A stretch of 64,000 bases of DNA. Source: Ptychodera flava. Lineage: Eukaryota; Hemichordata; Enteropneusta; Ptychoderidae. The position numbers were made by a program, and so were the translations under genes. Below, one piece after another: positions 46,101 through 58,672 of the stretch; the first letter of the stretch is position 1, and every line of letters starts with the position of its first letter. Under the pieces are notes generated by a model. The model searched no databases. It had not been told where the DNA came from and saw nothing but the letters and a program-made list of their open reading frames with translations. The stretch covers positions 44,718,398-44,782,397 of the forward strand of contig NC_091934.1 of the NCBI RefSeq assembly GCF_041260155.1. The letters are read 5' to 3'.

Positions 46101-47828
46101 CCGTTCATTTTATATGGCGCGACAATTACAATTCCTTGAAAAGCACCTTAGTCTAACACACTTAATAGTTGCACCTATATAAGCTTACGGAAATCCATGA
46201 CAGTTGTGTCAATACAGAGATCGTAAACTGCTAAGGTTGTACTCATGTCCTAACTTTTAAAACTACGTTTGTACAAAGTTGTGTTTACCTTTAGTTCAAT
46301 TTGTTGTTATTGCCATTCTGACACAATAAGCTTATGTAAATACATCTCCCAAAATCCGTTTTTGTAGTGTCCGATACCCCTAGCAGTATCCAGTCCGGGT
46401 TATGTCCATATAGAGGATAGTAGGAAAGAGCCAATGGCGTACCGTATATGTAATGAAATTAAGGCAAGAACCAATCACGTACTGTATATGTACAAGTGTC
46501 AAAGGTTACGTTGGTTCACTTCGTTCAGATCGCGATATGACTTGACAGATCCACCGATCGAGTGAGACTGTTGGCTACCCGGAAGTATCTTAGCTCCAGT
46601 CGATTGGCGACGTTCTACCCTGTCAAAAATTGTAAGATTTCATCAGGAATAGTTTTCTGAGTTTCTTAACCCTTGGCCATATTCGACAAAGAGTTATTGG
46701 ACGTTTTTCATTCTCTTTTCCAGCTTTTGGTTAACTTCTCGGCGATTGATCCGCCGCGCGTTTTTCTGAGCGAAGGGTCAATCGTACCGGGCAACACATG
46801 GTGATCGAAAAAATCGTGCTCCATCGTGCTCCGATGACCGACTAAAACAGTTGACCCATCTTTGCAAAGCTTGAAAAATTCTCCATACTGCAGATGGCAA
46901 GGTTAAATTGAAATTTGACCAAAAATGGGCGATATTTGGCGACAAATAACTTACTGTAGATTTACAAGGGTCAAACGCTGATTTCTAGGAGCCGTACCCG
47001 GCCAGGAAAATCCATCAAAATAAGTAATTTTCAATGTACTGACCACTTGTGTCGGTCACCATCTCGGCCGCACTGAACATTGTGCGTAACGTCTACATCT
47101 AAAAACTACCCGTGCTAAAAATAAAGGGCGAAATCAAGCCGAAAAGTTCCAAACTCGTTGCAATGTTCGAGCCAAGGTTTGCAAGGTTAATTATTCATGA
47201 CGTTGGCGCGGCAGGTTCGCTGATTGTCAATCGTACTATCCTCTCTATGGACATAACACCGGACTGGTATCGTAAACTAACCTCTGATTTCCACGACTCC
47301 CCCCCATAAAAAAGACGGCTCCCTAAGATGGAATCACGTGGTGTCAATTGCTAATTTCAATTTGCTGTTAACCGTAGCACGAGAGTTGACTGTTCTTACT
47401 ACGATAGTTCTGAGTACTAAGGAATACCAACACCTTACTTGTATGTGGTACTTTACCCAATTTGTAATCCCTATACTTTCATTAAGGCCATACCGAAGGA
47501 TTCAAATTGCTAAGCAACGGTTGCTAAGGGTAATTTCCAAAATCAATAAAAATGCAAAGTTTTCATGGTTTTCTTTGCGTACTTTAGATTTACAGAACCA
47601 TACAATTCCAAAAGACGCAGGTTTGTCGCGCGATTGGTCAGTGACGTCACACATACACAAATTTTCACAGCTCTACATCAAAACGTTTCAGCTCCTACAA
47701 ATTTGCACCAAATTTTCCCAAATTTCAGAATGTAACACATGAGATACCTGTTTTGGGCCCCTAGCATGGATTAGGATACAGCGCTGAACGTGTTATTCTT
47801 AATTCAGAAAATCGAAACTGATTCAATT
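46101..47828. other. no gene seen
   Basis: Two short direct copies (AAGAGCCAATGGCGTACCGT / AAGAACCAATCACGTACTGT) lie 44 bp apart near 46426-46490. A 134-codon open frame at 47338-47742 shows no domain. Confidence 0.4.
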
Positions 47829-47832
47829 TTAA

Positions 47833-48017
47833 AGGTATACAGTCACCTGTAATCTAAATATGCCCATATATGGTTAAAGGGGCGTTCCTTGGTATTAAAA
47901 ATGTCCATATGAGGGCGCTGTTTTTGAAAAGCAGCCACCCGCTTAAAATCTGTGATTGGTTGAATTTTCTCTTTCCATGGTAACTGTGGCAAAATTGGAA
48001 CAGGTGACAGTATACCT
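47833..48017. mobile_element. 185-bp TTAA MITE, copy B
   Basis: The ends AGGTATACAGTCACCTGT and ACAGGTGACAGTATACCT lie between TTAA 47829-47832 and 48018-48021. It is the inverted relative of 31766-31949. Confidence 0.9.
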
Positions 48018-48480
48018 TTAAAGTAAACAGTCATGTGAACCGATGAAATAATATGAAATTTGCCAATATTTCGACTTCCACTTGTTCATTTCAGGTTGGC
48101 CGAATAATGTTACGGATTGATTTTGTACTGTAGGCTACTAGACTAAGTGATTTGACAGTTTGCCCTGGCTTTCGAGTTAGTCACTGGCTCGTACAACCTG
48201 TGCGATTACCCCACAATCTGAACGTCTACTTGAGTCTGAGGGGTCATCCAACCATCGATCAATGCGAGTTTATTCGTTCAGTTCACTCTGTCACGTTATT
48301 GACTATCCACAGACTGAGTATGATGAACGAGAAACTGGGTAATCAATAATCGCAGCATCTGCAATATAATATACCGAGATTTGTAATTCACTTGCGATTG
48401 TTAAATCTTTGAAAGTTTCGGATACCAACTACGTGTGGCACGAATTTGCGTGATTCATCACGCAAATCTCGTGTGAACGT

Positions 48481-49150
48481 GATTGATTGATTGATTGATT
48501 GATGATTGATTGATTGATTGATTGATTGAGTCATTCATTTATTGCCTTTTTGAAATCTTTGACTTACAAGTTCAGTATTACAAAAAAATAAAATAAGAAA
48601 AGGGCATTATGGAACCATAAAAACAGCTATATGCTAATCGAGTCTGGTCTTACCTCTTCAATGCTTACATTCCATGTTCCACTGTGTAGCACTCAGTGAA
48701 ATGTTCAGTATTAAACAGCCTCACTATATACTAGTCTTTTAACAACCACTGTCTTAATGTTTTTATGAACTGTTATCTTGATTACTGATTTTAACAAAAT
48801 TCGGTAAATTGTTCCATAACTTGGCACCCATGATGTACGAAATTGCAAATTGACCCACAGAGGTATGCATTCTAGGTATTAAAGATAGATTTGCACCAAG
48901 TTTGAATCTAGTGTCATGACAATGATCTGCCATTTCATAATAATCTTGCATAGCAATAGGAAAATTCCGATGCTGCAAATCCAAAAAAATATCCTCACAA
49001 GAAATTTATGAAGTTTTATAAACATCGAAGTTCCTAAGTTCTGGAGTAAGTATAAGGGTTGCTCTTGAAATACAGGTAAAATTATTGCACTGCACACATT
49101 TTTGAGAGAGATATAGTTTTCAACTATGATTTGTACTCCCCAAGAGTTGT
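48481..49150 (-). mobile_element. LINE 3' fragment with (TCAA)n tail
   Basis: On the minus strand, HDTRFKLGANLSLIPRMHTS and GAKLWNNLPNFVKI (48984-48763) are the typical C-terminal end of a LINE ORF2, followed by GGCAATAAATGAATGA and a (TCAA)n tail (48531-48481). The upstream part to about 49150 is frameshifted (IKLHKFLVRIFF). 5'-truncated. Confidence 0.65.
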
Positions 49151-49231
49151 AGACTGTACATTATATTAGGTAAACTGAAAGCATTATCAGTACATTTCTT
49201 GGTACTTAAGTTCTTAATTTGAATAACATTC

Positions 49232-49545
49232 CCGCTTTTTAGCTTCGCTGTCAGCGGCAAGAATCTTTAAAAATATGTAGCTGTGTGGCGGCGGTCGCCG
49301 TCCGTCGTCTGTCTTCCGCCGTCCTTCGCCTATCGTCCGTCATCTATCGTCTGTCGTCCGCCGTCCGTTGTCTGGCGTCCATCAACTTTTATATCGGAAG
49401 CTTCTTCCTCACAACGGCCAGTCCGATTCCTTAATTATTTGGAGCACAGGTCACCAGGGATCAGATTTCTTCAAATTGTCATGAAATATGCAAAGTTGTA
49501 TTTTGAGGCTAATATTGCTATTCTGGGGTAACAATCTTCTTCTCC
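49232..49545. mobile_element. hairpin/TCCGTC repeat (AGCTTCGCTGTCAGCG type)
   Basis: Starts TTTTAGCTTCGCTGTCAGCG, followed by a long CCGTCCGTCGTC-type run, then GGCCAGTCCGATTCCTTAAT and CATGAAATATGCAAAGTTGT. It is the same family as 61995-63185 but with a single body unit. Confidence 0.7.
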
Positions 49546-49739
49546 ATAACTGCTGGTCCAAAATAATGACGCTAGTCCAAAATAACAAATGGAGAAATAA
49601 TGAAACTGAATAATAAATACATGTATTAGTAAAGAAATAAAGAAACTGAAATATATAGAATGAAATGAATCCGACTAAGACGGTCGGTTCTATGTACGTT
49701 TCAATGAGAAGTTGAAGTAGTATTTTAAAAGTTTAGTTA

Positions 49740-51630
49740 GGGAGAACCAGGGAGATCAGAAACAGTTGTTTCGTATTTTTCAAAATATCCTTCATCAAAA
49801 GAAGGACATACCATATCCAGAAAAGTATGATATACCTTTGGAACTGGCAAATACTTTCAACAGTTATTTTATTGGAAATATCGACAGTAATGTGACACAC
49901 TCCTTTTTAGATCTTGCCGCTTTGTCTGCATGTGAGATTGTTGCTTCTATAAAGAAATATCCTACTAAGTCGTGTCTTTTAGCCTCTTTTCCGATTAAAG
50001 TACTGAAGCGTTGCCTTGATGAAGTTTCTGAAAGTATTACATGTATTGTAAATTCGTCTCTTGCCAATGGTTTTTTCCGAATAAATTTAAGGAGGCCTCG
50101 GTGATCCTTTTGCTAAAGAAACCAGGGCTTGATTTGATTTTTAAGAATTACCGACCAATTTCGAATCTGAGTTTTGTCTCTAAATTGATTGAAAGAGCGG
50201 TGGCCAATCAACTGCTCGATCATATTGACAGGAATTCGTTTGATGTAAAGTTCCAATCCGCATATAAGAAATTTCACAGCACAGAAACTGCTCTGATTGG
50301 AGTTCAAAATGATCTTCTGATGGCAATGGGTGGAAAGAATATTTCTATTTTAGTTCTTTTAGATTTGAGTGCAGCTTTTGATACTGTTGACATCTGTATT
50401 TTACTCGATGGGTTACAGACTTGTTTTGGAATGACCGGAACTGTTCTTTCATAGTTTAGGTCCTATCTTTCTGATCCAAGTCAGCGGGTTCTAATTAAGA
50501 ATCAACACTTCCATTGGTTTTTGAAATTTGGTGTCCCTCAGGGGTCGGTTCTTGGTCCTGTTCTTTTTAGTATGTATATTTTCCCTATTTCTATGATTAT
50601 AGACAATTGTGGCCTACGGGGTTATCTTTATGCAGATGATACCCAGTTGTATTTATCTCTTGAACCAAGCTCTTTACTTTGTGATGAGATTATACGTATA
50701 CGGGAGACCCTTGTGGCCTGTATCTGTGATATTCAAAGTTGAAATTCAACTCAGACAAAACTGAAATTATGCTAATTGGAAAACCACAGCAATTAAGTAA
50801 ATTCAACCTGACAGAAGTTAGTGTTGGGGGAACGTTAGTTCCAATTAGTAACAGTGTTCGGAATTCGGGTGCTGTGTTTGATAACCAGATGAGTATGGAT
50901 TGTAATGTTGCCTCAATTTGTAAGTCTTCTTTCTACATCTTCATAGAATTTCGCAAATCAGAAATTTTCTTTGGGTTGATACCACTGAAATTTTAGTCAA
51001 TGCCCTTGTTACTTCCAGGCTAGACTATTGCAATAGTCTCTTATATGGTATTTCAGGTGTTTTGCTTTCAAAACTACAGAGGGTACAAAATGCAGCAGCA
51101 AGATTGAGTAGAAAGCGTGATCGCATTACACCAGATCTGATGAAATTGCACTGGTTACAGATGAAGCGCCGCATTATTTTTAAAAATCTTTTCATTGTGT
51201 TCAAATCACGTTGTGGCAAGGCTCCAGCCTACATTAGTGACATGTTATGTCCATATTCACCAGCTAGACCAGGTTTAAGGCATCTAGTTATTCTTTGTTA
51301 GCATTACCGAGTTCAAATTTAATGACATGTGGTGATCGAGCATTTTCTGTTTCTGCACCAACTTTTTGGAACATTTACCCTATGATATCAAAGAATGTCC
51401 AGATGTCAATGCCTTCAAATCAAAGCTCAAAGCTCACTTATTCAGTGAGGCATTTGCATTGAATATGAGCCTGTTTTCACACCGCGTAAATATTTTTCTT
51501 TATGATAAAGCCAAATTATGTTAATTTGGTTTTTTTTTCATTTATGTTTTGTAATGCGTCTTTGATCAGATTACTGTAAAAAAGCGCAATATAAATGAAT
51601 AAATATTATTATTGTTATTTTTTATTTTTA
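49740..51630 (+). mobile_element. CR1-like LINE, RT domain, decayed
   Basis: The ORF2 reverse transcriptase is spread over three frames. It has NYRPISNLSFVSKLIERAV, FQSAYKKFHSTETALIGVQN and LVLLDLSAAFDTVD (50041-50450). A TAG at about 50452 and FRSYLS follow, then GVPQGSVLGPVLFSMYI and the catalytic YADD in GYLYADDTQLYLSL (50521-50680). The thumb VTSRLDYCNSLLYGISG and RVQNAAARL come next, and a C-terminal WN-like block ends near 51450. The 3' end is AAGCGCAATATAAATGAATA plus an (ATT)-rich tail. The endonuclease is absent, so it is 5'-truncated. Confidence 0.85.
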
Positions 51631-52132
51631 TTATTATTGCTCGCGCCACCCACTCCCCATTTGTCTATTACAGCGCCAGTATGTGAGTAAGGGACGGAGA
51701 GAAATTAAAGGGGAACGGCCGAATTTTTTCTAAATGACGCTGTGCGTTAATAGTAGCCCTTCAAAAGAGTTAAATTTTGATCAATCGAAATTCTGCATAT
51801 CAACTTTAGGGAGCCGTCATTATTTACGGCCTGGGGGGTCGGAGGAATTGCTTTCGAAACTCCAAAATTTCGAGTAACCCCCCTGCCAACCATGACGCGT
51901 TTGAGTAACCCCCCTCTCTGCTACAGTAATTTTGAGTGACCCCCCCCCCCAACACACAAAAAAAATGGGAAAGTTAAATATCTATAAAGTAAAATGATTG
52001 CTGCTGCGACAGGCCCTATACAGACCCTGATTAAAACCCTGTGGTATCAGGTCTGTGTCGGAAATAGGTTCTATTGCTGTGACAGGGGCTGATGTACAGG
52101 TCTGTAGGATTTGTTTACAAGAGGAGGAAGAT

Positions 52133-52171
52133 GTGGTGCGAAAGCACCACAAGCGACCGCAAAAGCGGTCG
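52133..52171. repeat. two adjacent perfect mini-hairpins
   Basis: GTGGTGC-GAAA-GCACCAC (52133-52150) and CGACCGC-AAAA-GCGGTCG (52154-52171), three bases apart. The first has a GNRA-type loop. Confidence 0.85.
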
Positions 52172-52735
52172 GGGGGGGAGGTCAGGAGGGGGGACGCCAT
52201 TGGAGCTTTTGAAAAATAGAGATTAAAATGGTGTTATTTGGTGGCACTTGGGGAGTATTTTTTTCAGATTTTTTTCATATAAAAAACTCAAAGGAACAGA
52301 AATCTGAGACAGTATTCCAAAACTTATATTCCAGTTCACTGATTTCAATTACATTTTTTGAAAACGAAAAAATAGCGACAGACATACATTTATTCACATT
52401 TATTATTTATTATTATTTTCCTGCAATAAAAGATGGGTTTGTTGTCAAGGCATTCCACTGGTTTTAAACTTTATAGAATCAGAATTAGCTTGCTTTACAC
52501 ATTTTCCCCATCGGTAACCTATACAATGTAGAATATAGAAAGCAGACGTTTCTCATTAATGATCAGGCAAGTATATCAATCTTTAATCAGGAAATACTGA
52601 AAAATGTACTCAGTACTAGCCTCTAACATAAGGCTTGCCATGTCGAATAGCTGATCATTCTCGTCTGAAGATAACAATAACGTGAAACACATAGTGTAAT
52701 GAGATTTTTGTTTCTACTTGAAACCACCTGTATTA

Positions 52736-52737
<2 letters not shown>

Positions 52738-52804
<67 letters not shown>

Positions 52805-52832
52805 ATGTGTGTGTGTGTGTGTGTGTGTGTGT
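52738..52832. repeat. (TA)n and (GT)n microsatellites
   Basis: Two TA runs followed by a GT run. Confidence 0.9.
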
Positions 52833-53379
52833 ACACAATACCGGGTATGAATATACACATCTTTACTCTTATTGTTGTATTAATTCGTAACTCCACTAAA
52901 TGCTTCAGTACATACCAACAAAATTGAGTAGCCCCCCCCCCTCTTTCTTGTTCTCCACTTTTGAGCAACCCCCCCTCCCCTTGTAGCTTTCGATTTTTTG
53001 AGTGGACCCCCCCCCCTCAGATTCGGCTTCCTTATAGACTATATGGCAAATATCAAGGTCGTAAGCAATGTCTTGTCAATTTTGAGAAGATTTTAAAGTA
53101 TTAGTTTTAAAAGTTTCTATGATCTTTGACCTGCCCTATACCTCTGCAGCAAAGCTATCGCTATATTTTTCCTATATACAGTATTGAACAATGACTGGAA
53201 TGGGACGAAAATGCACAACTAAATTTTTGCGCTAATGTGCAGCATCTCGAAAGCTGTTATCCAACTGGTTGGCTGAATCTTCCGTTATAATTAAATAATA
53301 CACATAGACTCCCTAAGTTGCTGTGAATAGTGGCGATCGATCAATCAAATATAACCTTCCGAGCACGTTGCACATCAGC

Positions 53380-53610
53380 AGAAATGTTGGGATTGCCAGT
53401 GACCTTTGACTCTCATATCATCATCATCATCATCATCATGATCATGTACCTCACTAACAATACACATGTATTAAAGGCTAGCCGATGGAGCTCAAGATCT
53501 GATTTTTGGTGAAAGGGATGATAATGTAAGCAAAGTTTTATGCCAAAATGTCACTTGACCAGAATAACACTTGACCTCGATTTCATAAATATGTTTAGAA
53601 TTCTTTCGCA
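53380..53610. repeat. solitary diverged 226-bp unit
   Basis: AGTGACCTTTGACTCTCATAT, TGTACCTCACTAA, GATGGAGCTCAAGATCTGAT and TTTTTGGTGAAAGGGAT follow the order of the array at 6192-7066. An (ATC)n run (53418-53441) is inserted. The DR1 core is degenerate here. Confidence 0.6.
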
Positions 53611-53807
53611 TGTATAACAGGGACTCAAAAATAAGTGATTTTTCATTTTTTATTCATTGTCGACACTAGATGTTTGGTTGGGGAAAACATTCAGGAAAAA
53701 TTACTCCATGAGCAAACAGAATCAAATTCGAAGGTAGCTCAAAGTTGGAGATAAATTCAATACAATCACTGCGCCCGAACTGTTGACAAAAAACAACCAT
53801 GCTTAGA

Positions 53808-54240
53808 GAGCGTTCAGTTATAATGGCAGGGGGTGGGCTGGCAATTTCTTCCTGTGGATCAGTCAAAATAAGTGAGCTTTCTCCCCATTTCATCAAAAAC
53901 ATTAATGACCAACTCCCTTTTATGACGACAAAAATTTCATGGAAACCCCAACCCCTAACCCCCACCCCACCAAACCCTGGAGTAAAGCTGCATTCGAATT
54001 CACAAACACCTCTGAAGGGGGATGATAGAATCAAAAACAAATTCTGAGATTTTTTCAAGTGCCCCCGACTAACAATCTCACAATGCATTCAAATCCCCTC
54101 TTCTGACTTGCTATAATTTTGAAATCCCTCTCAAAGGGATTATACAGAATTACAGGTGGGTCACAATTTCGTTGCGAAAGCATTTTTGTAGGTTCATGAA
54201 ATTTCACTCATTTTGGGGAGGGTCACCATTTTTTTGCATA
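53808..54240. mobile_element. G-tract element, partial
   Basis: Begins GAGAGCGTTCAGTTATAATG with GCAGGGGGTGGGCTGG, like the ends at 51812, 57148 and 63369. A mirrored C-rich part (about 53945-53975) and GGGGAGGGTCACCATTTTTT (about 54215) follow. The right limit is unclear. Confidence 0.35.
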
Positions 54241-57140
54241 ATTATCAGAAGGCAAATGTGGCCGATATAGTGCGTTGTCCTAAAATATGAAATCATAATA
54301 CATGCGAGCCTATTGGGCAAATAATTAATTTTTTTCCGATAAATACAAGCTAAATCTCTACATTTATGAGTGATAATTCATGTAAATATACTTTGCAGGA
54401 AGTGCGGCCATACTTTTGTTTTTTTTTGTTTTTTTTGTTTTTTGGTTTTTGTTTTTTGGTGTTTTTTATGCAAATTATTTATAATTTAATGTATAATGTC
54501 ACTCATGCCTATAACCTAATTTCGTGAGCAGCGCAGCCAACGGTAGAAATGGGGCGGGCGATGCGACGAACTCAAAGATCTCGCAAGTACTGGGTCAGGC
54601 AGGTCACCTGCCATCACAGACCACTATAGATGTTAAACTTAAAGGCCGGTATCGTGTCGGCTACATAGACGATCTGCCCGAAAACTAAAAGGTTTAGACT
54701 GGTCACAATCGTTGTGCCATTCAATATCGACACAGTTTTCATGGTACGGCTTGCCTAGTTCGGCGTAGGAGTTCCCAGGCTTGATAAACAAACCTGAAGT
54801 GGTGTGTGGAGGGATGTGGCTTTGCATCGTCAACACCTAAACGACGAAAAATGAGCGCTGCCGTAACTAGCAAAATGGTAAGTTTGAAATTCACGTCAGA
54901 TTTTGTGAACAGACGTCAGACTAACCACAGTCACCTGTGGTCGGCCTATTCCGCTCGGCGTCTATGCCCCCATAGACGTGGTACATATGCCTGAGAAGTA
55001 GAAAGTCAGGAAACCAATGGCTATTTCGTATGATGTAGGGATTATGCCACCACAGTCTGAAAGGAGCCTATGAAATTTGCATAAAAGTTCGTGTTAGAGA
55101 GCCTCGTTTTCGTTACGCTGACCGCCACTGCAGTGAGGGATAAAATACGGCGAAAGGGTGGTCTTTAAATATCGACGTGCAGCAAAACGTACAATAGCTA
55201 GAACTATAATTTTTGCTTTCAGTTGTAGCATACATACTAATGATCTGTTTTCCTTGGGTAAACTCACAAAAGTTGAGAAGATTTTATTTAAATCGCTACA
55301 AAGTGGGTGGCGAGGTCGACCCGCCAAATGCGGAAGTAAACTTCACCTTTTTCGTAAAACAGCTCGATAATGACCTTAGAGGTCTTAAGCCAAGCCGAAA
55401 ATTTCAGAAAATATTCATTTAACTATTATCAACATTTGGTGAAATTTTCATGACCGTGCGACATGGACATGTATTTGCGGCAGTGTTGAATGTTGGCATG
55501 CAGTTACCATATCGCTGTATACGTAGATCTCGAGGGTCTATGAGTATACGAACACCCGTTACGCTACGTACACTCCACGCTGTTCACCGCGACCAAACCA
55601 CTTGTAGTTCACACGGCGCGGGTGTTACACGATTAATCTTTCATTTTTTTCAAAGTTTACTCCTATAATCTCGGGTCACTAATGTTATATATAAATAAAG
55701 TATTTAATTAATGTCACATTATGACCATCAATACTTAAAAAATTTTTGCTAGTTACATGAGTTATAAAATGTGCCAGTCTAGTTCGAGCACGCACGGTAA
55801 TGCTAGCAGGGATGGCCGCAACGCGCAGCTGTTTACCGGCTATCATTCTAGCCGCATCTATATTCACGTACTCGTGTGCGGGATACAGAGTAGCCGTATT
55901 TATCCACGGAGATTTTTTGCAGTCGATGTTATTTCCTACAGTTTTTGTATGCTTGCTAGCTACTAGAATGCGAAAACGGAAAAAAATCACTCATAAACGA
56001 AACAGCACTGCTAGTCAGTACGACGGGTGTCTACCACTATACTACGTGTACGGCCGCAGACAGTGATAAACGTAGCCCTTCTGTCACCGTAGTGTTTTTT
56101 TTCTTTCCGTAGTGTTTTTTTTTCCATTTGCACTGTCCACGACTTTACCGAGAAGCCAGCCAGGCAGATTGTGTTGGCCAGTGAGGTAACACAAGCTTGC
56201 AGTCTTGCTTCCTCGTCACAATCATTGAAAACATAAACAGAACCGAAAAAATCTGCCAAGTTAGCCGGTGAGGACCGAGAAAGAGCTGAAAGAGTTTACG
56301 TGTACACTCACGCTGCGCTGTAGGTCGCCATGTTAGATTTAACACATGAACGTCGCTGCATAGTCAACTTCAACGAGACTTATTTCAAAAACGGAGGCTT
56401 AAGCCACTGAGATTTTTTCAGATCGTATGGACCTACTCAAGATACGTCCCCTCCCTACTTCTCATGGAAATTTGACTTTGGATATGCTTTTGCGGCAGTG
56501 TTTAGTGAACGGCATTTTCGGTCGCTCGAAAACCATGAAAATAAGGCTAACGCAAAAACGAATCGATAAAACCCCATAAAAAATCATCGGCGAACACTAA
56601 CTAAGAGTACAATTCAGCCGCTAACTGGAAACAGGACGGATGCTAAACGAAGGCTGAGATATCTGCGGATAAAATTCTGGCGAAAAAATGCCATAACCGT
56701 CACTCACTGGCTAGAGGGCGCTGTTCGAATTTGAACTAAATCCCTAATTATGCATGCATATGAAGTACCCTCCTTTCAGACTGACCATGTCATCTCCGGT
56801 CACCTCTTGAGTACCTCCACTTTACTGACGTTGGCATGACAACAACTCGACCGTCTCAGCACTGAGACATACTTACAGTAAGTCATTGGACATCATTTCC
56901 TGTGCCTGTCATTCAAGTACATCAGTTCAGATATTAAAACTTTGTTGCAAAGTTCCACCGCACGGCTGGTCGTCCTTTGTAACAAAGTCATAGCATGGCC
57001 TTTCTGTATTTTGACTGCATTTAGCTAAATTTCAGGTCCTAGCCTTTGGTAGTCCGTGTGGGCTACCATTTCATGGATTTTGGTAGCCCAAGACAAGAGC
57101 AAAGTTGGTAGTCTGCGGATGCGGGACTACCGCTAATTTC
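54241..57140. other. no confident gene; CpG-rich patch 54.8-56.4 kb
   Basis: 2.9 kb without a recognised domain. A T/G-rich tract lies at 54416-54465. Two short first-exon-like sequences face each other (54851 plus, 56331 minus; see findings). CCGTAGTGTTTTTTTT is directly repeated at about 56087 and 56109. Confidence 0.4.
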
Positions 57141-57147
57141 GAACCCT

Positions 57148-57310
57148 GGGAGTGTTCATAATTTACTTCCAGGGGGCCTGGAGGATTTCTATTTTCCCTG
57201 GTGATTTTTTTCACGGCCCCCCTGGTAAATTATGGAGAAATCTATGCCCCCCCCCCCATATTTCCTTGATGTTTTCCATGCCCCCCCCCCAATATATATA
57301 TATGCCTGCT
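57148..57310. mobile_element. G-tract element, terminal part
   Basis: GGGAGTGTTCATAATTTACTTC and CCAGGGGGCCTGGAGGATTT, then an inverse-like segment (CCCCCTGGTAAATTATGGAG) at about 57215, then C10-12 units (ATGCCCCCCCCC). The other end is not found, because the LINE follows. Confidence 0.4.
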
Positions 57311-57616
57311 TACATACTAAAAAAATGATTTTTACAAATTATCAACTAAGTTGAGCAGAGACCCATATAATACTGAATTACGGAGCTCGTGCTACAATTT
57401 AAAGAAACAATATAAACGTCTACTTAAAACAAAGAGAAGAGAATTTAAAAGTCAGATTTTAAACAAATTAGACAGCTTGGGGAAATCAAACCCAAATAAG
57501 TACTGGGAGCTGATTAATGAGTTGAAATCAGATTCACAAATAATAGCAGTGAACACACACCAATTGAAAAAGAAAGGTGGTACAGTCATTTTAAGGCACT
57601 TAATACAAAGGTAGAT

Positions 57617-58672
57617 TTGCCATTAATAGATGAGAATGTCATGATAGATCAACAGGGGCAGGGAACACAGATCTCAGCTTTGGACAAACCCATCTCTGAA
57701 TTAGAAATTCAAAAAGCCATCAGTACTTTAAAGAACAGGAAAGCCCCAGGTATGGATAAAATAACAAATGAAATGATTAAGCAAGTAGACATGCAAATCA
57801 AAACTCTTTTCAACATAATCTTAGCTAGCGGTCACTTTCCTGATGCATGGAATACAGGCATTATTGTACCGATATATAAAAAAGGAGACAAAAATGACCC
57901 GAGAAATTACAGAGGGATAACATTGCTAAGTACAATTAGTAAACTTTTTACTTCAGTTCTAAAACAAAGACTAATTATTCATATTAAAAATGAAAACCTT
58001 ATAATTAGGGAACAAATTGGCTTTATGCCAGAGTTTAGTACATGTGATCATATATTTGTTTTAAAACAATTACTTACAAAGTATCTGAGTAAAGGGAAAA
58101 TATATTTTGGCTGTTTCATAGACTTTCAGAAAGCCTTTGATTCAATTTGGCATGTGGGGCTTCTACACAAATTAATAAAGTATGGTATCACAGGGAAATT
58201 TTATAACATCATAAAGTCAATTTATTTCAATTCGAAGGGTTGCATTAGGGTGAAAGAGGGACTCACTGAACAGTTTCACATGGAGAGAGGAATAAGGCAA
58301 GGTGATGTTTTAAGCCCACTGCTTTTTAACCTATACATTAATGACATAAAGATTCACTTAATTGTGTCACCAATGACCCACCAACTTGGTACTTTATCAT
58401 GTCTACTTTATGCCGATGACTTACTTCTACTATCTGAGACATCTACGGGGCTACAGAATGCTATAAATTCAATAGGGCATTATTGTGAAAAATGGCATTT
58501 AGGCATAAACATTCTCAAATCAAAAATCATAGTTTTCAACAAATCGGGGAAAATTTTCAACAAATTTAAATTTATTATACATGGTAATGAGTTGGAAAAT
58601 GTGTCAACATATACTTACCTTGGCATAAAGTTAAATATTACAGGAAAACTAAAAGAGCACAAATTGATTTGA
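57617..58672 (+). CDS. LINE reverse transcriptase core (351 codons open)
   Basis: The longest open frame in the window. It holds RT motifs 1-7, including YADD at about codon 265, with no stop. Upstream codons join it from another frame (WYSHFKALNTKVDLP), so the ATG at 57617 is not the natural start. The intact core suggests the element is relatively young. Confidence 0.8.
   Translation: MPLIDENVMIDQQGQGTQISALDKPISELEIQKAISTLKNRKAPGMDKITNEMIKQVDMQIKTLFNIILASGHFPDAWNTGIIVPIYKKGDKNDPRNYRGITLLSTISKLFTSVLKQRLIIHIKNENLIIREQIGFMPEFSTCDHIFVLKQLLTKYLSKGKIYFGCFIDFQKAFDSIWHVGLLHKLIKYGITGKFYNIIKSIYFNSKGCIRVKEGLTEQFHMERGIRQGDVLSPLLFNLYINDIKIHLIVSPMTHQLGTLSCLLYADDLLLLSETSTGLQNAINSIGHYCEKWHLGINILKSKIIVFNKSGKIFNKFKFIIHGNELENVSTYTYLGIKLNITGKLKEHKLI

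Larger units (their letters stand above)
51810..53035. mobile_element. G-tract ladder element
   Basis: The left end GGGAGCCGTCATTATTTACGG with GGCCTGGGGGG is followed by C6-10 units spaced about 35 bp (GAGTAACCCCCC.., GAGTGACCCCC..). The right side (52930-53030) repeats the ladder and ends TCGGCTTCCTTAT, a weak inverse of the left end. The interior holds twin mini-hairpins and (TA)n/(GT)n. Confidence 0.5.
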
